A stretch of 64,000 nucleotides of DNA from Pseudomonas peradeniyensis (GTDB taxonomy: Bacteria; Pseudomonadota; Gammaproteobacteria; Pseudomonadales; Pseudomonadaceae): NCBI RefSeq assembly GCF_014268935.2, contig NZ_JABWRJ020000003.1, forward strand, positions 372,001-436,000. The letters are read 5' to 3'. The translations under genes and the position numbers were made by a program. Under the pieces are notes generated by a model that saw only the letters and a program-made list of their open reading frames with translations, made no database searches and was not told the origin of the DNA. Positions 17,852 through 27,315 of the stretch are shown piece after piece (position 1 is the first letter of the stretch; every line of letters starts with the position of its first letter).

Positions 17852-19216
17852 ATGGCACTTTGCCTGACCATTACCAGTTATCACAAGATCACCCCTGGGC
17901 AATGCCCGGAGAAGTTGCTGGAAAACGGTGCCATCAGCGTAGGTCGTGCGGCGGATAATGACTGGGTACTTCCCGATCCGGAACGCCTTGTTTCTTCGAA
18001 ACATTGTGTGATCCAGTTCAAGGATGGCCGCTATTACTTGACCGATAACAGCACCAACGGCGTGGAACTGGTGCATGCCGGTATTCGCCTGCGTCGCGGT
18101 AACAGCGAACCGCTGATGGACGGTGAAGTTATTCGAATCGGCGATTACGAGATCCAGGCGCGCATCGATGCCGGCCTGTCGATTCCGGTCGCCGGGCAGC
18201 CGCAGGTACACAGTTTCGAAGCACTGATGGCTAACCAGGTGGCCGCTCCGAGCGCGCCCATCGTCGGCGCGCCGGCCGCGTTCCTGCAGGGGGCTTCGAG
18301 CCACGACACCCTGCCGGACCTGTTCGATTTTCTTGGACCCTCCAGCGTGCCGCCGGCCAGCCAGGCGGATCATGTCCCTGCCCAACAGCATGACTTCCGT
18401 CCACCCACGCCGGTGGCGCCGCCTCCCGCGCCGGTGCAGGCCGCCATGCCCGCCGCGCCGGGCATGATCCCCGACGACTGGAACCTGCTCGACGAAACGC
18501 CGGTCGTTGCTCCCCAGCCTGCGCCTGTCATCGCGCCACCCCTGCCAGAGCCGGTAGCGCCGGTCGTCACGCCTGCGCCGCCACCCACCGCCGTGTCGGC
18601 ACCTGCGCCCGACCCGGCTGGTGCCGGCGATACCTTGCTGCAGGCCTTCCTGCGTGGCGCGGGCATCGAGCACCTGCGCATCGACGCGGCCGATGCCGCC
18701 GCGCAGATGGAGGCGGTCGGGCGCAGCTACCGCCTGATGGTCGAAGGCCTGATCGATGTGCTGCGCGCGCGCAGCAGCCTGAAGGGCGAGTTCCGCATGC
18801 AGCAGACCACCATCGCCCCGGTGCGCAATAACCCGCTGAAGTTCGCCCCCAATGCCGACGAAGCGCTGCTGTTGCTGCTGCGCGAGGGCAACCAGGCGTT
18901 CATGGCCCCGGACCAGGCGGTGCGCGACAGTTTCGACGACCTGCGCGCCCACCAGCTGGCGGTGATGGCGGGTGTCGAGGCGGCCATCAAGCACCTGCTC
19001 GAGCGCTTCGAGCCTGCCCGCCTGGAGCAGCGCCTGGCGCCCGCCGCCGGGTTGGCCAAGCTGTTTGGCGGTTCGCGCCAGGCCCACTGCTGGCAGCAGT
19101 TCACCGAGCTCTACAGCCAGATTTCCCGGGAAGCCGAAGACGACTTCCAGGACCTGTTCGGTCGCGAGTTCAGTCGCGCCTACGAGGCCCATAGCCAACG
19201 CATTCAACGCTCCTGA
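17852..19216 (+). CDS. tagH: T6SS FHA-domain scaffold protein (TagH/Fha)
   Basis: 454 residues from the ATG at 17852 behind an AAGGAGG site; in-frame ATGs at 17816 and 17837 are less likely. An N-terminal FHA domain (about 20-100) shows SVGRAADNDWVLPD, SSKHC and TDNSTNGVEL, the phosphothreonine-binding motifs. A long Pro/Ala linker (about 165-260) leads to the TagH C-terminal domain (GDTLLQAFLRGAG onward). In HSI-I, Fha is phosphorylated by PpkA and dephosphorylated by PppA to switch secretion on and off; both partners are encoded downstream. It leads the rightward operon. Confidence 0.94.
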   Translation: MALCLTITSYHKITPGQCPEKLLENGAISVGRAADNDWVLPDPERLVSSKHCVIQFKDGRYYLTDNSTNGVELVHAGIRLRRGNSEPLMDGEVIRIGDYEIQARIDAGLSIPVAGQPQVHSFEALMANQVAAPSAPIVGAPAAFLQGASSHDTLPDLFDFLGPSSVPPASQADHVPAQQHDFRPPTPVAPPPAPVQAAMPAAPGMIPDDWNLLDETPVVAPQPAPVIAPPLPEPVAPVVTPAPPPTAVSAPAPDPAGAGDTLLQAFLRGAGIEHLRIDAADAAAQMEAVGRSYRLMVEGLIDVLRARSSLKGEFRMQQTTIAPVRNNPLKFAPNADEALLLLLREGNQAFMAPDQAVRDSFDDLRAHQLAVMAGVEAAIKHLLERFEPARLEQRLAPAAGLAKLFGGSRQAHCWQQFTELYSQISREAEDDFQDLFGREFSRAYEAHSQRIQRS

Positions 19217-19265
19217 GGCCAACGCCCGGAGCACAGGAAGAACACAGGACGTCATGAGGACGAGG

Positions 19266-19766
19266 ATGAGTGCAACGAGACTGATCGCAGCCCTGGCCAT
19301 GGTGCTGCTCAGTGCCTGCAGCAAGGACAGCCCGGTCGAGCCCGCCGTTACCGACGCGGCGCCGGCGGCCACGGGCATCACCCTGTATTTCAGCGCCGCG
19401 GCCGGGCTCAACCCCGGCGCCGGCGGCACGCCCGCGCCGGTGCGGGTACGCATCTACGAGTTGAAGAACAGCGCCGCCTTCGCCCGCGCCGACTATTTCG
19501 CCCTGGCCGAGCGCGCCCAGGCCACCCTGGCCGCCGACCTGATCGACCAGGACGAAGTCCTGCTCCAGCCTGGCGAGCAGCTGCGCCTGGAGCGTCCGCT
19601 CGACCCGGCCACGCGCCAGGTCGGCCTGGTGGTCGGCTACCGCGAGGTCGACCAGGCCCAGTGGCGCAGCGTGCTGCCGGTGCCGCCCCGTGACTATCAG
19701 ATCAGCCTCGATGTGCGCGCCGTGCGCAGCGCCGTGGCCACCCCACAACCTGAGCCTGCCCGCTAG
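19266..19766 (+). CDS. tssJ: TssJ outer-membrane lipoprotein
   Basis: 166 residues with a signal and lipobox (MSATRLIAALAMVLLSAC). The mature part has the TssJ beta-sandwich pattern, including VRIYELKNSAAFARADYFAL and the C-terminal VLPVPPRDYQISLDV. It anchors TssM at the outer membrane. The ATG at 19266 has GAGG at good spacing; an in-frame ATG at 19254 would add four residues and cannot be excluded. It is followed by tssK after 15 nt. Confidence 0.93.
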   Translation: MSATRLIAALAMVLLSACSKDSPVEPAVTDAAPAATGITLYFSAAAGLNPGAGGTPAPVRVRIYELKNSAAFARADYFALAERAQATLAADLIDQDEVLLQPGEQLRLERPLDPATRQVGLVVGYREVDQAQWRSVLPVPPRDYQISLDVRAVRSAVATPQPEPAR

Positions 19767-19781
19767 GCAATCGGAGAACCC

Positions 19782-21116
19782 ATGTCCTGGAACAATCGCG
19801 TGGTCTGGTCGGAAGGGATGTTCATCACCACCCAGCACTTCCAGCAGCACGACCGCTACCTGGAAAACTTCGTCGACGCCCGCAACCGGCCGCTCTGCGC
19901 CGCTGCCTGGGGTTTTTCCGAACTGCTGGTCGACCAGGGCCTGCTGGCCCAGGGCAAGCTGGCGATCCTCAGCGCCCGTGGCCTGCTGCCGGACGGCACG
20001 CCGTTCGACATCCCGCGTGACGACCTGCCGCCCGCGCCGTTGGAGATTCCCGACGACCTGCGCAACGGCGTGATCTACCTGGGCCTGCCGCTCAAGCGCG
20101 CCGGTGCCCGCGATACCGTCGACGACGGTGAAACGCCTGACGGCGCGCGCTATGTCAGCCGTATCAGCGAAGTCCGCGACGACAACGCCCCGTTCGAGAA
20201 CCGCGCGCCATTGGCCCTGGGCAGCCGCGCCCTGCGCCTGCTGCGCGCCGAGGACGGCCTGAGCGACTATGCCGCGTTGGGCGTGGTGCGTATCCGGGAA
20301 AAGCGTGCCGACCGCGCCCTGGTGCTGGATGACGGTTACATCCCACCGCTGCTCGACGTGACCGCCAGCAACCTGCTGTCGGGTTTCCGTGGCGAGCTGC
20401 TTGGCCTGCTGCACCAGCGTGGCGAAGCCCTGGCCGGGCGCGTGGTGGCCTCGGCCAACGGCGGTGCCTCGGAGATCGCCGACTTCATGCTGCTGCAACT
20501 GGTCAACCGCGCCCAGCCGCTGGTCGAGCACCTCAACCAGCTGACGCCGCTGCACCCCGAGCGGCTGTACAGCGAGCTGGTGGCCCTGGCCGGCGAGTTC
20601 GCCACCTTCACCCGCGAAGGGCGCCGCCCCGAGGCATATCCGGTGTACCAGCACGACGACCTGGCGGCGACCTTTGCCCCGGTACTGGCCGCCCTGCGCG
20701 AGGCCCTGTCGATGCTGATCGACAGCAAGGCCGTGGCCATCCCGCTGGTCGAGAAGGCCTACGGCATTCATGTCGGCATGCTGGCCGACCGCAGCCTGCT
20801 CGACAGCGCCAGCTTCGTCCTGGTGGTGCGCGCCGACGTGCCCAGCGAGACCCTGCGCAGCCGCTTTGGCCAGCAGAGCAAGATCGGCGCGGTGGAGCAC
20901 ATCCGCGACCTGGTCAACCTGCAACTGCCGGGCATTGGCCTGCTGCCGCTGCCGGTGGCGCCGAGACAGATTCCGTTCCATGCCGGTTCCACCTACTTCG
21001 AGCTCGACCGAGGCAGCGAACACTGGAAGCAGCTGCAGCATTCCGGTGGTTTCGCCTTCTACGTCGCCGGCGAGTTCCCCGGCCTGAACCTGGCCTTCTG
21101 GGCCATTCGAGGATAA
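19782..21116 (+). CDS. tssK: TssK baseplate adaptor
   Basis: 444 residues starting MSWNNRVVWSEGMFITTQHFQQHDRYLE, the invariant TssK N terminus (GMFI-PQHFQQ-DRYLE). The C terminus FYVAGEFPGLNLAFWAIRG is typical as well. TssK trimers link the baseplate wedges to the cytoplasmic parts of TssL and TssM. It precedes tssL by 6 nt within the rightward operon. Confidence 0.97.
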   Translation: MSWNNRVVWSEGMFITTQHFQQHDRYLENFVDARNRPLCAAAWGFSELLVDQGLLAQGKLAILSARGLLPDGTPFDIPRDDLPPAPLEIPDDLRNGVIYLGLPLKRAGARDTVDDGETPDGARYVSRISEVRDDNAPFENRAPLALGSRALRLLRAEDGLSDYAALGVVRIREKRADRALVLDDGYIPPLLDVTASNLLSGFRGELLGLLHQRGEALAGRVVASANGGASEIADFMLLQLVNRAQPLVEHLNQLTPLHPERLYSELVALAGEFATFTREGRRPEAYPVYQHDDLAATFAPVLAALREALSMLIDSKAVAIPLVEKAYGIHVGMLADRSLLDSASFVLVVRADVPSETLRSRFGQQSKIGAVEHIRDLVNLQLPGIGLLPLPVAPRQIPFHAGSTYFELDRGSEHWKQLQHSGGFAFYVAGEFPGLNLAFWAIRG

Positions 21117-21122
21117 GCCGCG

Positions 21123-22436
21123 ATGCAATCGGACGATCCGCTCGCCAATGACCGCACCCAGTTCATGCCGCGCCCTGGTGGCCGAGGCCCGCAGCCGGCC
21201 ACGCCGGGACCTGCGCAGGCGGCGCCGCCGCCACTGAATGTGCCGGCCGAACCGCTGGCGCCGGGCCAGGCGTCGGGCCTGAACCCGCTGGAGCAGGCGG
21301 CCGGCCCGCTGCTGGCGTTGCTCACCCGCCTGCGCAACACCATCGCCCACCCGGCGCCGGCCAGCCTGCGTGCGCAACTGCTGGCCTACCTGCGCCAGTT
21401 CGAGGAGCGCGCCGAGGCCGCCGGGGTCGCGCGCAACGAGGTGCTGCTGGCGCGCTACGCACTGTGCACCGCGCTCGACGAGGCAGTGCTCAGCACGCCG
21501 TGGGGCAGCGCCAGCGACTGGGGCAAGCAGAGCCTGCTGATCACCGTGCACAACGAGGCCTGGGGCGGCGAGAAGGTGTTCCAGCTGATGGAGCACTGCC
21601 TGCAGAGTCCACGTGAGCGCCTGCACCTGCTGGAGCTGTTGTACCTGTGCACCAGCCTTGGCTTCGAAGGCCGCTACCGGGTGATGAACGGTGGCCGTGC
21701 CCAGCTCGAGGCCCTGCGCGAGCGCACCGCCGCGACCATCCGCAGTGCCCGTGGTGATATCGAGCGCGAGCTGTCGCCGCACTGGCGCGGCGTCACCGTG
21801 ACCCGTGACCGCCTGGCGCAGTTCGTGCCGCCCTGGGTCGGCCTGGCCCTGGCCCTGGCGCTGCTGTTGCTGGTGCTGTTCGGCCTGCGCCTGAAACTGG
21901 CCGCCGACGCCGAGCCGGTGTTCCGTGGCATCCATGCCCTGGGCGAGATTCCGGTACAGGCCATGGATCGCCCGGTGGTGCAGCCCAAGCCGGTGGACCG
22001 TCCACGCCTGGCCGGTTTCCTGGCCGAAGACATCAAGGCCGGCCGGGTCGCCGTGGAGGATGCGGTGGACCGCTCGGTGGTGACCATCCGCGGCGACGAG
22101 CTGTTCGCTTCGGCCAGCGCCAGCATCAAGGGTGACTTCGAGCCGCTGATGCTGCGCATTGCCGAAGCCGTCGCCAAGGTCAAGGGCAACGTGAAGGTCA
22201 CCGGCCACAGCGACAACCAGCGCATCGCCACGCTGCGCTTCCCGTCCAACTGGGCGTTGTCCCAGGCCCGTGCCGAGGAGGTGAAGAACCTGCTCGCCGC
22301 CCGCACCGGCCAGCCCGGGCGTTTCAGCGCCCAGGGCCTGAGCGACACCGAGCCGCTGGCGTCGAACGACAGCGCGCAGGGCCGGGCGAAGAATCGCCGG
22401 GTTGAAATCACCGTTCTGGCGGAGGGCGTCGAGTGA
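21123..22436 (+). CDS. tssL: TssL inner-membrane protein with C-terminal OmpA domain
   Basis: 437 residues. A Pro-rich cytoplasmic start is followed by the DotU/IcmH-like domain (about 55-225, with YALCTALDEAVLSTPWG). A single transmembrane helix (about 237-256, GLALALALLLLVLFGLRLKL) leads to a periplasmic OmpA-like domain with GHSDNQRIATLRFPSNWALS and NRRVEITV. The OmpA part binds peptidoglycan, an extended form of TssL that removes the need for a separate TagL. The stop overlaps the tssM GTG (GTGA). Confidence 0.96.
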   Translation: MQSDDPLANDRTQFMPRPGGRGPQPATPGPAQAAPPPLNVPAEPLAPGQASGLNPLEQAAGPLLALLTRLRNTIAHPAPASLRAQLLAYLRQFEERAEAAGVARNEVLLARYALCTALDEAVLSTPWGSASDWGKQSLLITVHNEAWGGEKVFQLMEHCLQSPRERLHLLELLYLCTSLGFEGRYRVMNGGRAQLEALRERTAATIRSARGDIERELSPHWRGVTVTRDRLAQFVPPWVGLALALALLLLVLFGLRLKLAADAEPVFRGIHALGEIPVQAMDRPVVQPKPVDRPRLAGFLAEDIKAGRVAVEDAVDRSVVTIRGDELFASASASIKGDFEPLMLRIAEAVAKVKGNVKVTGHSDNQRIATLRFPSNWALSQARAEEVKNLLAARTGQPGRFSAQGLSDTEPLASNDSAQGRAKNRRVEITVLAEGVE

Positions 22437-25400
22437 AGGCGTTTTTCAGTTTTGTCATTCGCTGGGTGGTCCCGGTGCTGGGCCTGCTCGCCCTCAGCCT
22501 GATCATCTGGTTCCTCGGTCCGCTGCTCGATGCGCTGGTGCCGGTCGCGCCACGTCTGGTGCTGATCGTCCTGCTGTTCGCGGTGTGGATCGCCTACCGC
22601 GTGTGGCGCATCGTCCAGGCCCGGCGCCAGGCGGCCAAGGTGATGCAGAGCCTGGCCGCCGAGACCGCGCCGGACCCTGCCGGTGTGGCCACCGCCGAAG
22701 AGCTGGCGACCCTGCGCCAGCGCATGGATGAGGCCCTGGTGCTGCTGAAGAAGGCGCGCCTGGGCGGTGACGAGCGACGCAACCTGTACGAGCTGCCGTG
22801 GTACGTGATCATCGGCCCGCCCGGTTCGGGCAAGACCACCGCGCTGGTCAACTCCGGCCTGCACTTCCCGTTGGCGGCGCAGCTGGGCGAGGGCGCCATT
22901 CGTGGCGTGGGCGGCACGCGCAACTGCGACTGGTGGTTCACCGACCAGGCCGTGCTGCTGGACACCGCCGGCCGCTACACCACCCAGGACAGCCATGCCC
23001 AGGTGGACAAGGCGGCCTGGCTGGGCTTCCTCGACCTGCTCAAGACCCAGCGTTCGCGCCGGCCCATCGACGGCGCCTTCATCGCCATCAGCCTGTCCGA
23101 CCTGCTGCTGGGCAGCGACGCCGAGCGCGCCGCCCACGCGGCGGCGATCCGCACCCGCATCCAGGAGCTGTACAGCCAGCTGGGCGTGCGCTTCCCGATC
23201 TACCTGATGCTGACCAAGCTCGACCTGGTGCCGGGCTTCATGGAGTTCTTCGACAACCTGAGCAAGGAAGAGCGTGCCCAGGTGTGGGGCATGACCTTCC
23301 CCCTGGATGACGGCCAGCACGGCGATGGCCCGCTGGCCCAGTTCGGCAGCGAGTTCGCCTTGCTCGAGCAGCGTCTCAACGAGCGTCTGGTGGAGCGCCT
23401 GCAACAGGAACGCGACCCGGCGCGGCGCGATCTGGTCTACGGCTTCGTCCAGCAGTTCGCTGCCTTGCGCGGCAATCTCAAGACCTTCCTCGACGGCATC
23501 TTCAAGCCCAACGCCTTCGAAGCACGCGCGCTGCTGCGCGGCGTGTACTTCACCAGCGGCACCCAGGAAGGCAGCCCCATCGACCGCCTGATCGGCAGCA
23601 TGGCCCAGAGCATGGGCCTGGACCGTGCCCATCTGGCGCGGCAGAACGGCACCGGGCGCAGCTACTTCATCGAGAAGCTGTTCAGTGCCGTGGCCTTCGC
23701 CGAGCGCGGCCTGGTCGGCAGCAACCCCAAGGTCGAGCAGCGGCGCAAGTGGATCGCCCGTGGCGCGCTGGCGCTGAGCGTGGCCCTGGTGCTGGTGGTC
23801 GGCACCTTGTGGACCCTGAGCTACCGCGCCAACCAGCAGTACATCGCCGAGGTCGACGGCCGTCTCAAGCCGCTGGGCAAGAGCGTCCAGGAACTGAGCC
23901 CGGCCCAGCGCAACGTGGTCGACGTGCTGCCGTTGCTCAACGGCGTGCGCCGCCTGGCCGAGGACCCGCCCGGCTGGGCCGAGGGCTTGGGGCTGTACCA
24001 GGGCGACATGCTCGAAGGGGAGTCGGACAGCGTCTACCGCAAGCTGCTGATCGCCATCTTCGCCCCGCGCCTGGTCACCCGCATCGAAGAGCAACTGTAC
24101 GCCGGCGGCCCGTCCGACTACCTCTACGAGGGGCTCAAGGCCTACCTGATGCTGGCCGACGGCGAACACTACGACGCCGAGTTCATCAAGGCCTGGGTCA
24201 CCCTAGACTGGGAGCGCAGTCTGCCCCGCGACCTGGCGCCGGACCTGCGCCAGGCCTTGGAGCAGCACCTGGCGGCGCTGTTCGACAAGCGCCCGCCCAA
24301 TGCCCGTCTCGACCAGCGTCTGATCGACGACACCCGCCGCCAGCTGCAACAGCTGCCGGTGGCCCAGCGCGTCTACGACCGGGTCAAACGCCAGAAACTG
24401 CCGGCCGGGGTTGGCGACTTCCGGGTCAGCGACGCCGCCGGCCGCGACGCCGCGCTGGTGTTCCGCTTCAAGAACGGCAAGCCGCTGAGCGAGCCGCTGC
24501 CGGGCATCTTCACCGTCGAGGGCTACCGCAAGGCGTTCCTCGCCGCCAGCCTGGCCCACAGCGAGACCCTGGCCGAGGAACGTTGGGTGCTGGGTCGCGA
24601 GGCCAGCGAGTCGGGCGATGCCAAGCGCCTGGCCGACGATGTGCTGCAGCTGTATTACCAGGACTACATCCGCCATTGGGATGCGCTGCTGGCGGACCTG
24701 GACTTCGTGCCGATCACCAGCGTCGGCCAGGCCGCCGATGTGCTGCGGGTGCTGTCCGGGCCGACCTCGCCGATGAAGAAACTGCTGCAGGCGGTCGCCA
24801 AGGAGACCAACCTGGCGCAGCCGACCACCCTCGACAAGGTCCAGGCCAAGGCCGAGCAGGCCGGCGTCGATCAGCTGCGCCAGCGCCTCGGCGGCCTGCT
24901 TGGTGATGCGCCGCTGCCCAGCGACAACCCGGCTGCCCGTGAGGTGGACCCGGTGACTGCGCACTTCGCCGAGCTGGCCGCGCTGGTGGAAACCGGCGAA
25001 GGACAGCCTGCGGCCATCGACGGCCTGCTCACCGACCTCAACGCCCTGTACGTGCAGGTCAGCGCCATGGTCGGCGCCAGCGGTGACGCGCTGTTGGGCG
25101 AGGCCAAGAACCAGGCCCAGGCCGCCGCGCAGCGTGTCGCCCTGGGCGCCGCGCGCCAGCCCAAGGTGGTGCAGAACCTGGTGGGCTCGGTGCTCGGCTC
25201 GACCCATAACATCGTAATGGGCGGCGTGCGCAACCAGCTCAACGCCGCTTGGACCAGCGAGGTGGTGAACGTCTACCGCCAGTCCCTCAGCGGCCGCTAC
25301 CCGCTGGTGGCCGGCAGCACGCGGGACGCCACCCTGGAGGACTTCGGCCTGTTCTTCGGCGTCGGCGGGGTGATGGACAACTACTTCCGCAAGTACCTGC

Positions 25401-25939
25401 AACCCTACGTCAATACCTCGAGCACGCCGTGGAGCTGGCAGCCGGGCGCGGCGCAGAAGCTGGGGATCAACAGCAACGTGCTGTACACCTTCCAGCGCGC
25501 GGCGAGCATCCGTGATGCGTTCTTCCGCAACAGTAACGGCGTGCAGCCGGGCGTGCGCTTCGAGCTCAAGCCGGTTGCGATGGACGCGACCATCACCCAG
25601 TTCCTGCTTGACCTCGATGGCCAGCAGGTCAGCTACGACCACGGCCCGAGCCGGCCGGTGGCGTTGCAGTGGCCGAATCCCAACAGCATCGGCGTGGTGC
25701 GCCTGTCGATCTCGCCGCCCTCGGCCACCGGCCGTTCCGGCCTGACCGTGGAAGGCCCCTGGGCCTGGTTCCGCCTGCTCGACCAGTCCGACCTGGTGGC
25801 CGGCAGCTCGCCGGAGCGCTTCAACCTGCGCCTGCGCGTCGATGGCGCCAGCGTGTCCTACGAGCTGCGCGCCAGCAGCGCCTTCAACCCGTTCCGCAGC
25901 CGAGTGCTCAGCGGTTTCAGCCTGCCGGAGCACCTGTGA
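22433..25939 (+). CDS. tssM: TssM (IcmF-like) inner-membrane protein
   Basis: 1168 residues from a GTG overlapping the tssL stop. Two N-terminal helices (about 5-55) precede a cytoplasmic NTPase-like domain with Walker A IIGPPGSGKTTAL (about 123-135) and DTAGRY. A third helix lies near residues 445-465. The large periplasmic part ends in a C-terminal beta domain (FNPFRSRVLSGFSLPEHL) that contacts TssJ. TssM with TssJ and TssL forms the trans-envelope complex. It overlaps tagF by GTGA. Confidence 0.97.
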   Translation: MKAFFSFVIRWVVPVLGLLALSLIIWFLGPLLDALVPVAPRLVLIVLLFAVWIAYRVWRIVQARRQAAKVMQSLAAETAPDPAGVATAEELATLRQRMDEALVLLKKARLGGDERRNLYELPWYVIIGPPGSGKTTALVNSGLHFPLAAQLGEGAIRGVGGTRNCDWWFTDQAVLLDTAGRYTTQDSHAQVDKAAWLGFLDLLKTQRSRRPIDGAFIAISLSDLLLGSDAERAAHAAAIRTRIQELYSQLGVRFPIYLMLTKLDLVPGFMEFFDNLSKEERAQVWGMTFPLDDGQHGDGPLAQFGSEFALLEQRLNERLVERLQQERDPARRDLVYGFVQQFAALRGNLKTFLDGIFKPNAFEARALLRGVYFTSGTQEGSPIDRLIGSMAQSMGLDRAHLARQNGTGRSYFIEKLFSAVAFAERGLVGSNPKVEQRRKWIARGALALSVALVLVVGTLWTLSYRANQQYIAEVDGRLKPLGKSVQELSPAQRNVVDVLPLLNGVRRLAEDPPGWAEGLGLYQGDMLEGESDSVYRKLLIAIFAPRLVTRIEEQLYAGGPSDYLYEGLKAYLMLADGEHYDAEFIKAWVTLDWERSLPRDLAPDLRQALEQHLAALFDKRPPNARLDQRLIDDTRRQLQQLPVAQRVYDRVKRQKLPAGVGDFRVSDAAGRDAALVFRFKNGKPLSEPLPGIFTVEGYRKAFLAASLAHSETLAEERWVLGREASESGDAKRLADDVLQLYYQDYIRHWDALLADLDFVPITSVGQAADVLRVLSGPTSPMKKLLQAVAKETNLAQPTTLDKVQAKAEQAGVDQLRQRLGGLLGDAPLPSDNPAAREVDPVTAHFAELAALVETGEGQPAAIDGLLTDLNALYVQVSAMVGASGDALLGEAKNQAQAAAQRVALGAARQPKVVQNLVGSVLGSTHNIVMGGVRNQLNAAWTSEVVNVYRQSLSGRYPLVAGSTRDATLEDFGLFFGVGGVMDNYFRKYLQPYVNTSSTPWSWQPGAAQKLGINSNVLYTFQRAASIRDAFFRNSNGVQPGVRFELKPVAMDATITQFLLDLDGQQVSYDHGPSRPVALQWPNPNSIGVVRLSISPPSATGRSGLTVEGPWAWFRLLDQSDLVAGSSPERFNLRLRVDGASVSYELRASSAFNPFRSRVLSGFSLPEHL

Positions 25940-26592
25940 ACGACGTGGGTTTCTACGGAAAACTGGCCAGCCGCGGCGACTTCGTCAGTCGCGGCCTTCC
26001 AAACAGCTTCATACAGCCCTGGGACCAGTGGCTGGCGGCGGGGATGCAGGCCAGCCAACAGGCACTGGGCGAGCGTTGGCTCGAGGCCTACCTGGTCAGC
26101 CCCTTGTGGCGATTCGCCCTGGCGCCGGGGTTGTGCGGAGCCGAGGCAGTCATCGGCGTGCTGATGCCGAGCATCGACCGGGTCGGGCGGTATTTTCCGC
26201 TGACCGTGGCCCAGGTGCTGGAGCCGGGGCAGCCGTTGGCGCCTGTGGTGGCGGGGGCCGAGGAGTGGTTCGAAGCAGTCGAGGAGGTATTGCTGGCGAC
26301 GCTTGAACCGGGTGCTGCCTTTGAGGAGTTCGAGGCTGCTTTGCAGCCTTTTCGCGGCGCGACGCTGCTCCTGCAGGGACCGCGTGTGACGGTGGGTGGG
26401 TTGCAGCGGTTGGACGCGACCACGCCGCAGGGACGGGCACTGGCCTTGGCCGAATGCGCCTGCGAAGGCATGAGCCTGTGGTGGGGCAGGGGTTCCGAAC
26501 GTATCGCCCCGGGGTTGATGCGCTGCGCGGGCCTGCCGCGCAGCGAGGATTTCGCCGGGTTTCTCTTGGGTAGCGAGGCGCGCAGCGAATGA
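25936..26592 (+). CDS. tagF: TagF repressor protein
   Basis: 218 residues from a GTG at 25936 that overlaps the tssM stop. It begins VNDVGFYGKLASRGDFVSRGLP and contains PSIDRVGRYFPLT, both diagnostic of TagF (DUF2094). In P. aeruginosa TagF represses HSI-I independently of phosphorylation by binding Fha. In some bacteria it is fused to PppA; here pppA is a separate gene that overlaps its end by 4 nt. An ATG-led longer frame inside tssM is rejected. Confidence 0.92.
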   Translation: MNDVGFYGKLASRGDFVSRGLPNSFIQPWDQWLAAGMQASQQALGERWLEAYLVSPLWRFALAPGLCGAEAVIGVLMPSIDRVGRYFPLTVAQVLEPGQPLAPVVAGAEEWFEAVEEVLLATLEPGAAFEEFEAALQPFRGATLLLQGPRVTVGGLQRLDATTPQGRALALAECACEGMSLWWGRGSERIAPGLMRCAGLPRSEDFAGFLLGSEARSE

Positions 26593-27308
26593 CCGACATG
26601 CAGTACACAGCGGCCAGCTACAGCCATGTCGGCATGGTGCGCAAGATCAATGAGGACGCCTGCCTGGAGTTGACCTGGGCAGGCCTGTGGGCAGTGGCCG
26701 ACGGCATGGGCGGGCATGCGGCAGGCGACTATGTCAGCAGCCTGGCCATGGACAGCCTGCGCAGCCTGCCGATGCTCGACTCGCTCGACGACTTCAGCGG
26801 CGAGGTGCGCGACGGTCTGGCCTGGGTCAATGGCATCGTGCGCGAGGAAACCGTGCGCCGTGGCGTGGCGATGATGGGCAGCACCGTGGTGGTGCTGGCG
26901 GCGCGTGGCGACCAGGCCATCGGCCTGTGGGCCGGCGACAGTCGCCTGTACCGCCTGCGCGATGGTCGCATCGAGCGCCTCAGCCACGACCACAGCTACG
27001 TCCAGGAGCTGCAGGACAGCGGCCTGCTCAACGAGGCCGAGGCGCGGGTGCATCCGCGCGGCAACATCGTCACCCGCGCCATCGGCGTCGAGGATGACCT
27101 CGACCTGCAGGCCGTGGCCCTGCAGGTGCGGCCCGGCGACACCTACCTGCTGTGCAGCGATGGCCTGAACAAGACCGCCGAGGACCACGAGATCGCCGAA
27201 GTGCTCGGCCACGCCGACCCCTACGAGGTGGTCCGCAGCCTGGTGCACCTGGGGCTGACCCGGGGCGCGCCGGACAACATCACCGCAGTGGTCGTCAAGG
27301 TGAACTGA
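26589..27308 (+). CDS. pppA: PppA, PP2C-type phosphatase controlling T6SS
   Basis: 239 residues, a complete PP2C/PPM domain. Metal-binding motifs are all present: VADGMGGHAAGDYVS, GDSRLYRLRDG, LLCSDGLNK and PDNITAVVVKV. It dephosphorylates the PpkA target Fha and so turns secretion off. There is no membrane segment. It overlaps tagF by ATGA and precedes ppkA by 7 nt. Confidence 0.96.
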   Translation: MTDMQYTAASYSHVGMVRKINEDACLELTWAGLWAVADGMGGHAAGDYVSSLAMDSLRSLPMLDSLDDFSGEVRDGLAWVNGIVREETVRRGVAMMGSTVVVLAARGDQAIGLWAGDSRLYRLRDGRIERLSHDHSYVQELQDSGLLNEAEARVHPRGNIVTRAIGVEDDLDLQAVALQVRPGDTYLLCSDGLNKTAEDHEIAEVLGHADPYEVVRSLVHLGLTRGAPDNITAVVVKVN

Positions 27309-27315
27309 AGACATC

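Noticed and set aside
19170..22208. Long open frame antisense to tssJ-tssK-tssL (over 1000 codons)
   Set aside because: Composition artefact: Gln/Ala/Gly/His-rich with no domain, opposite three well-identified T6SS genes.
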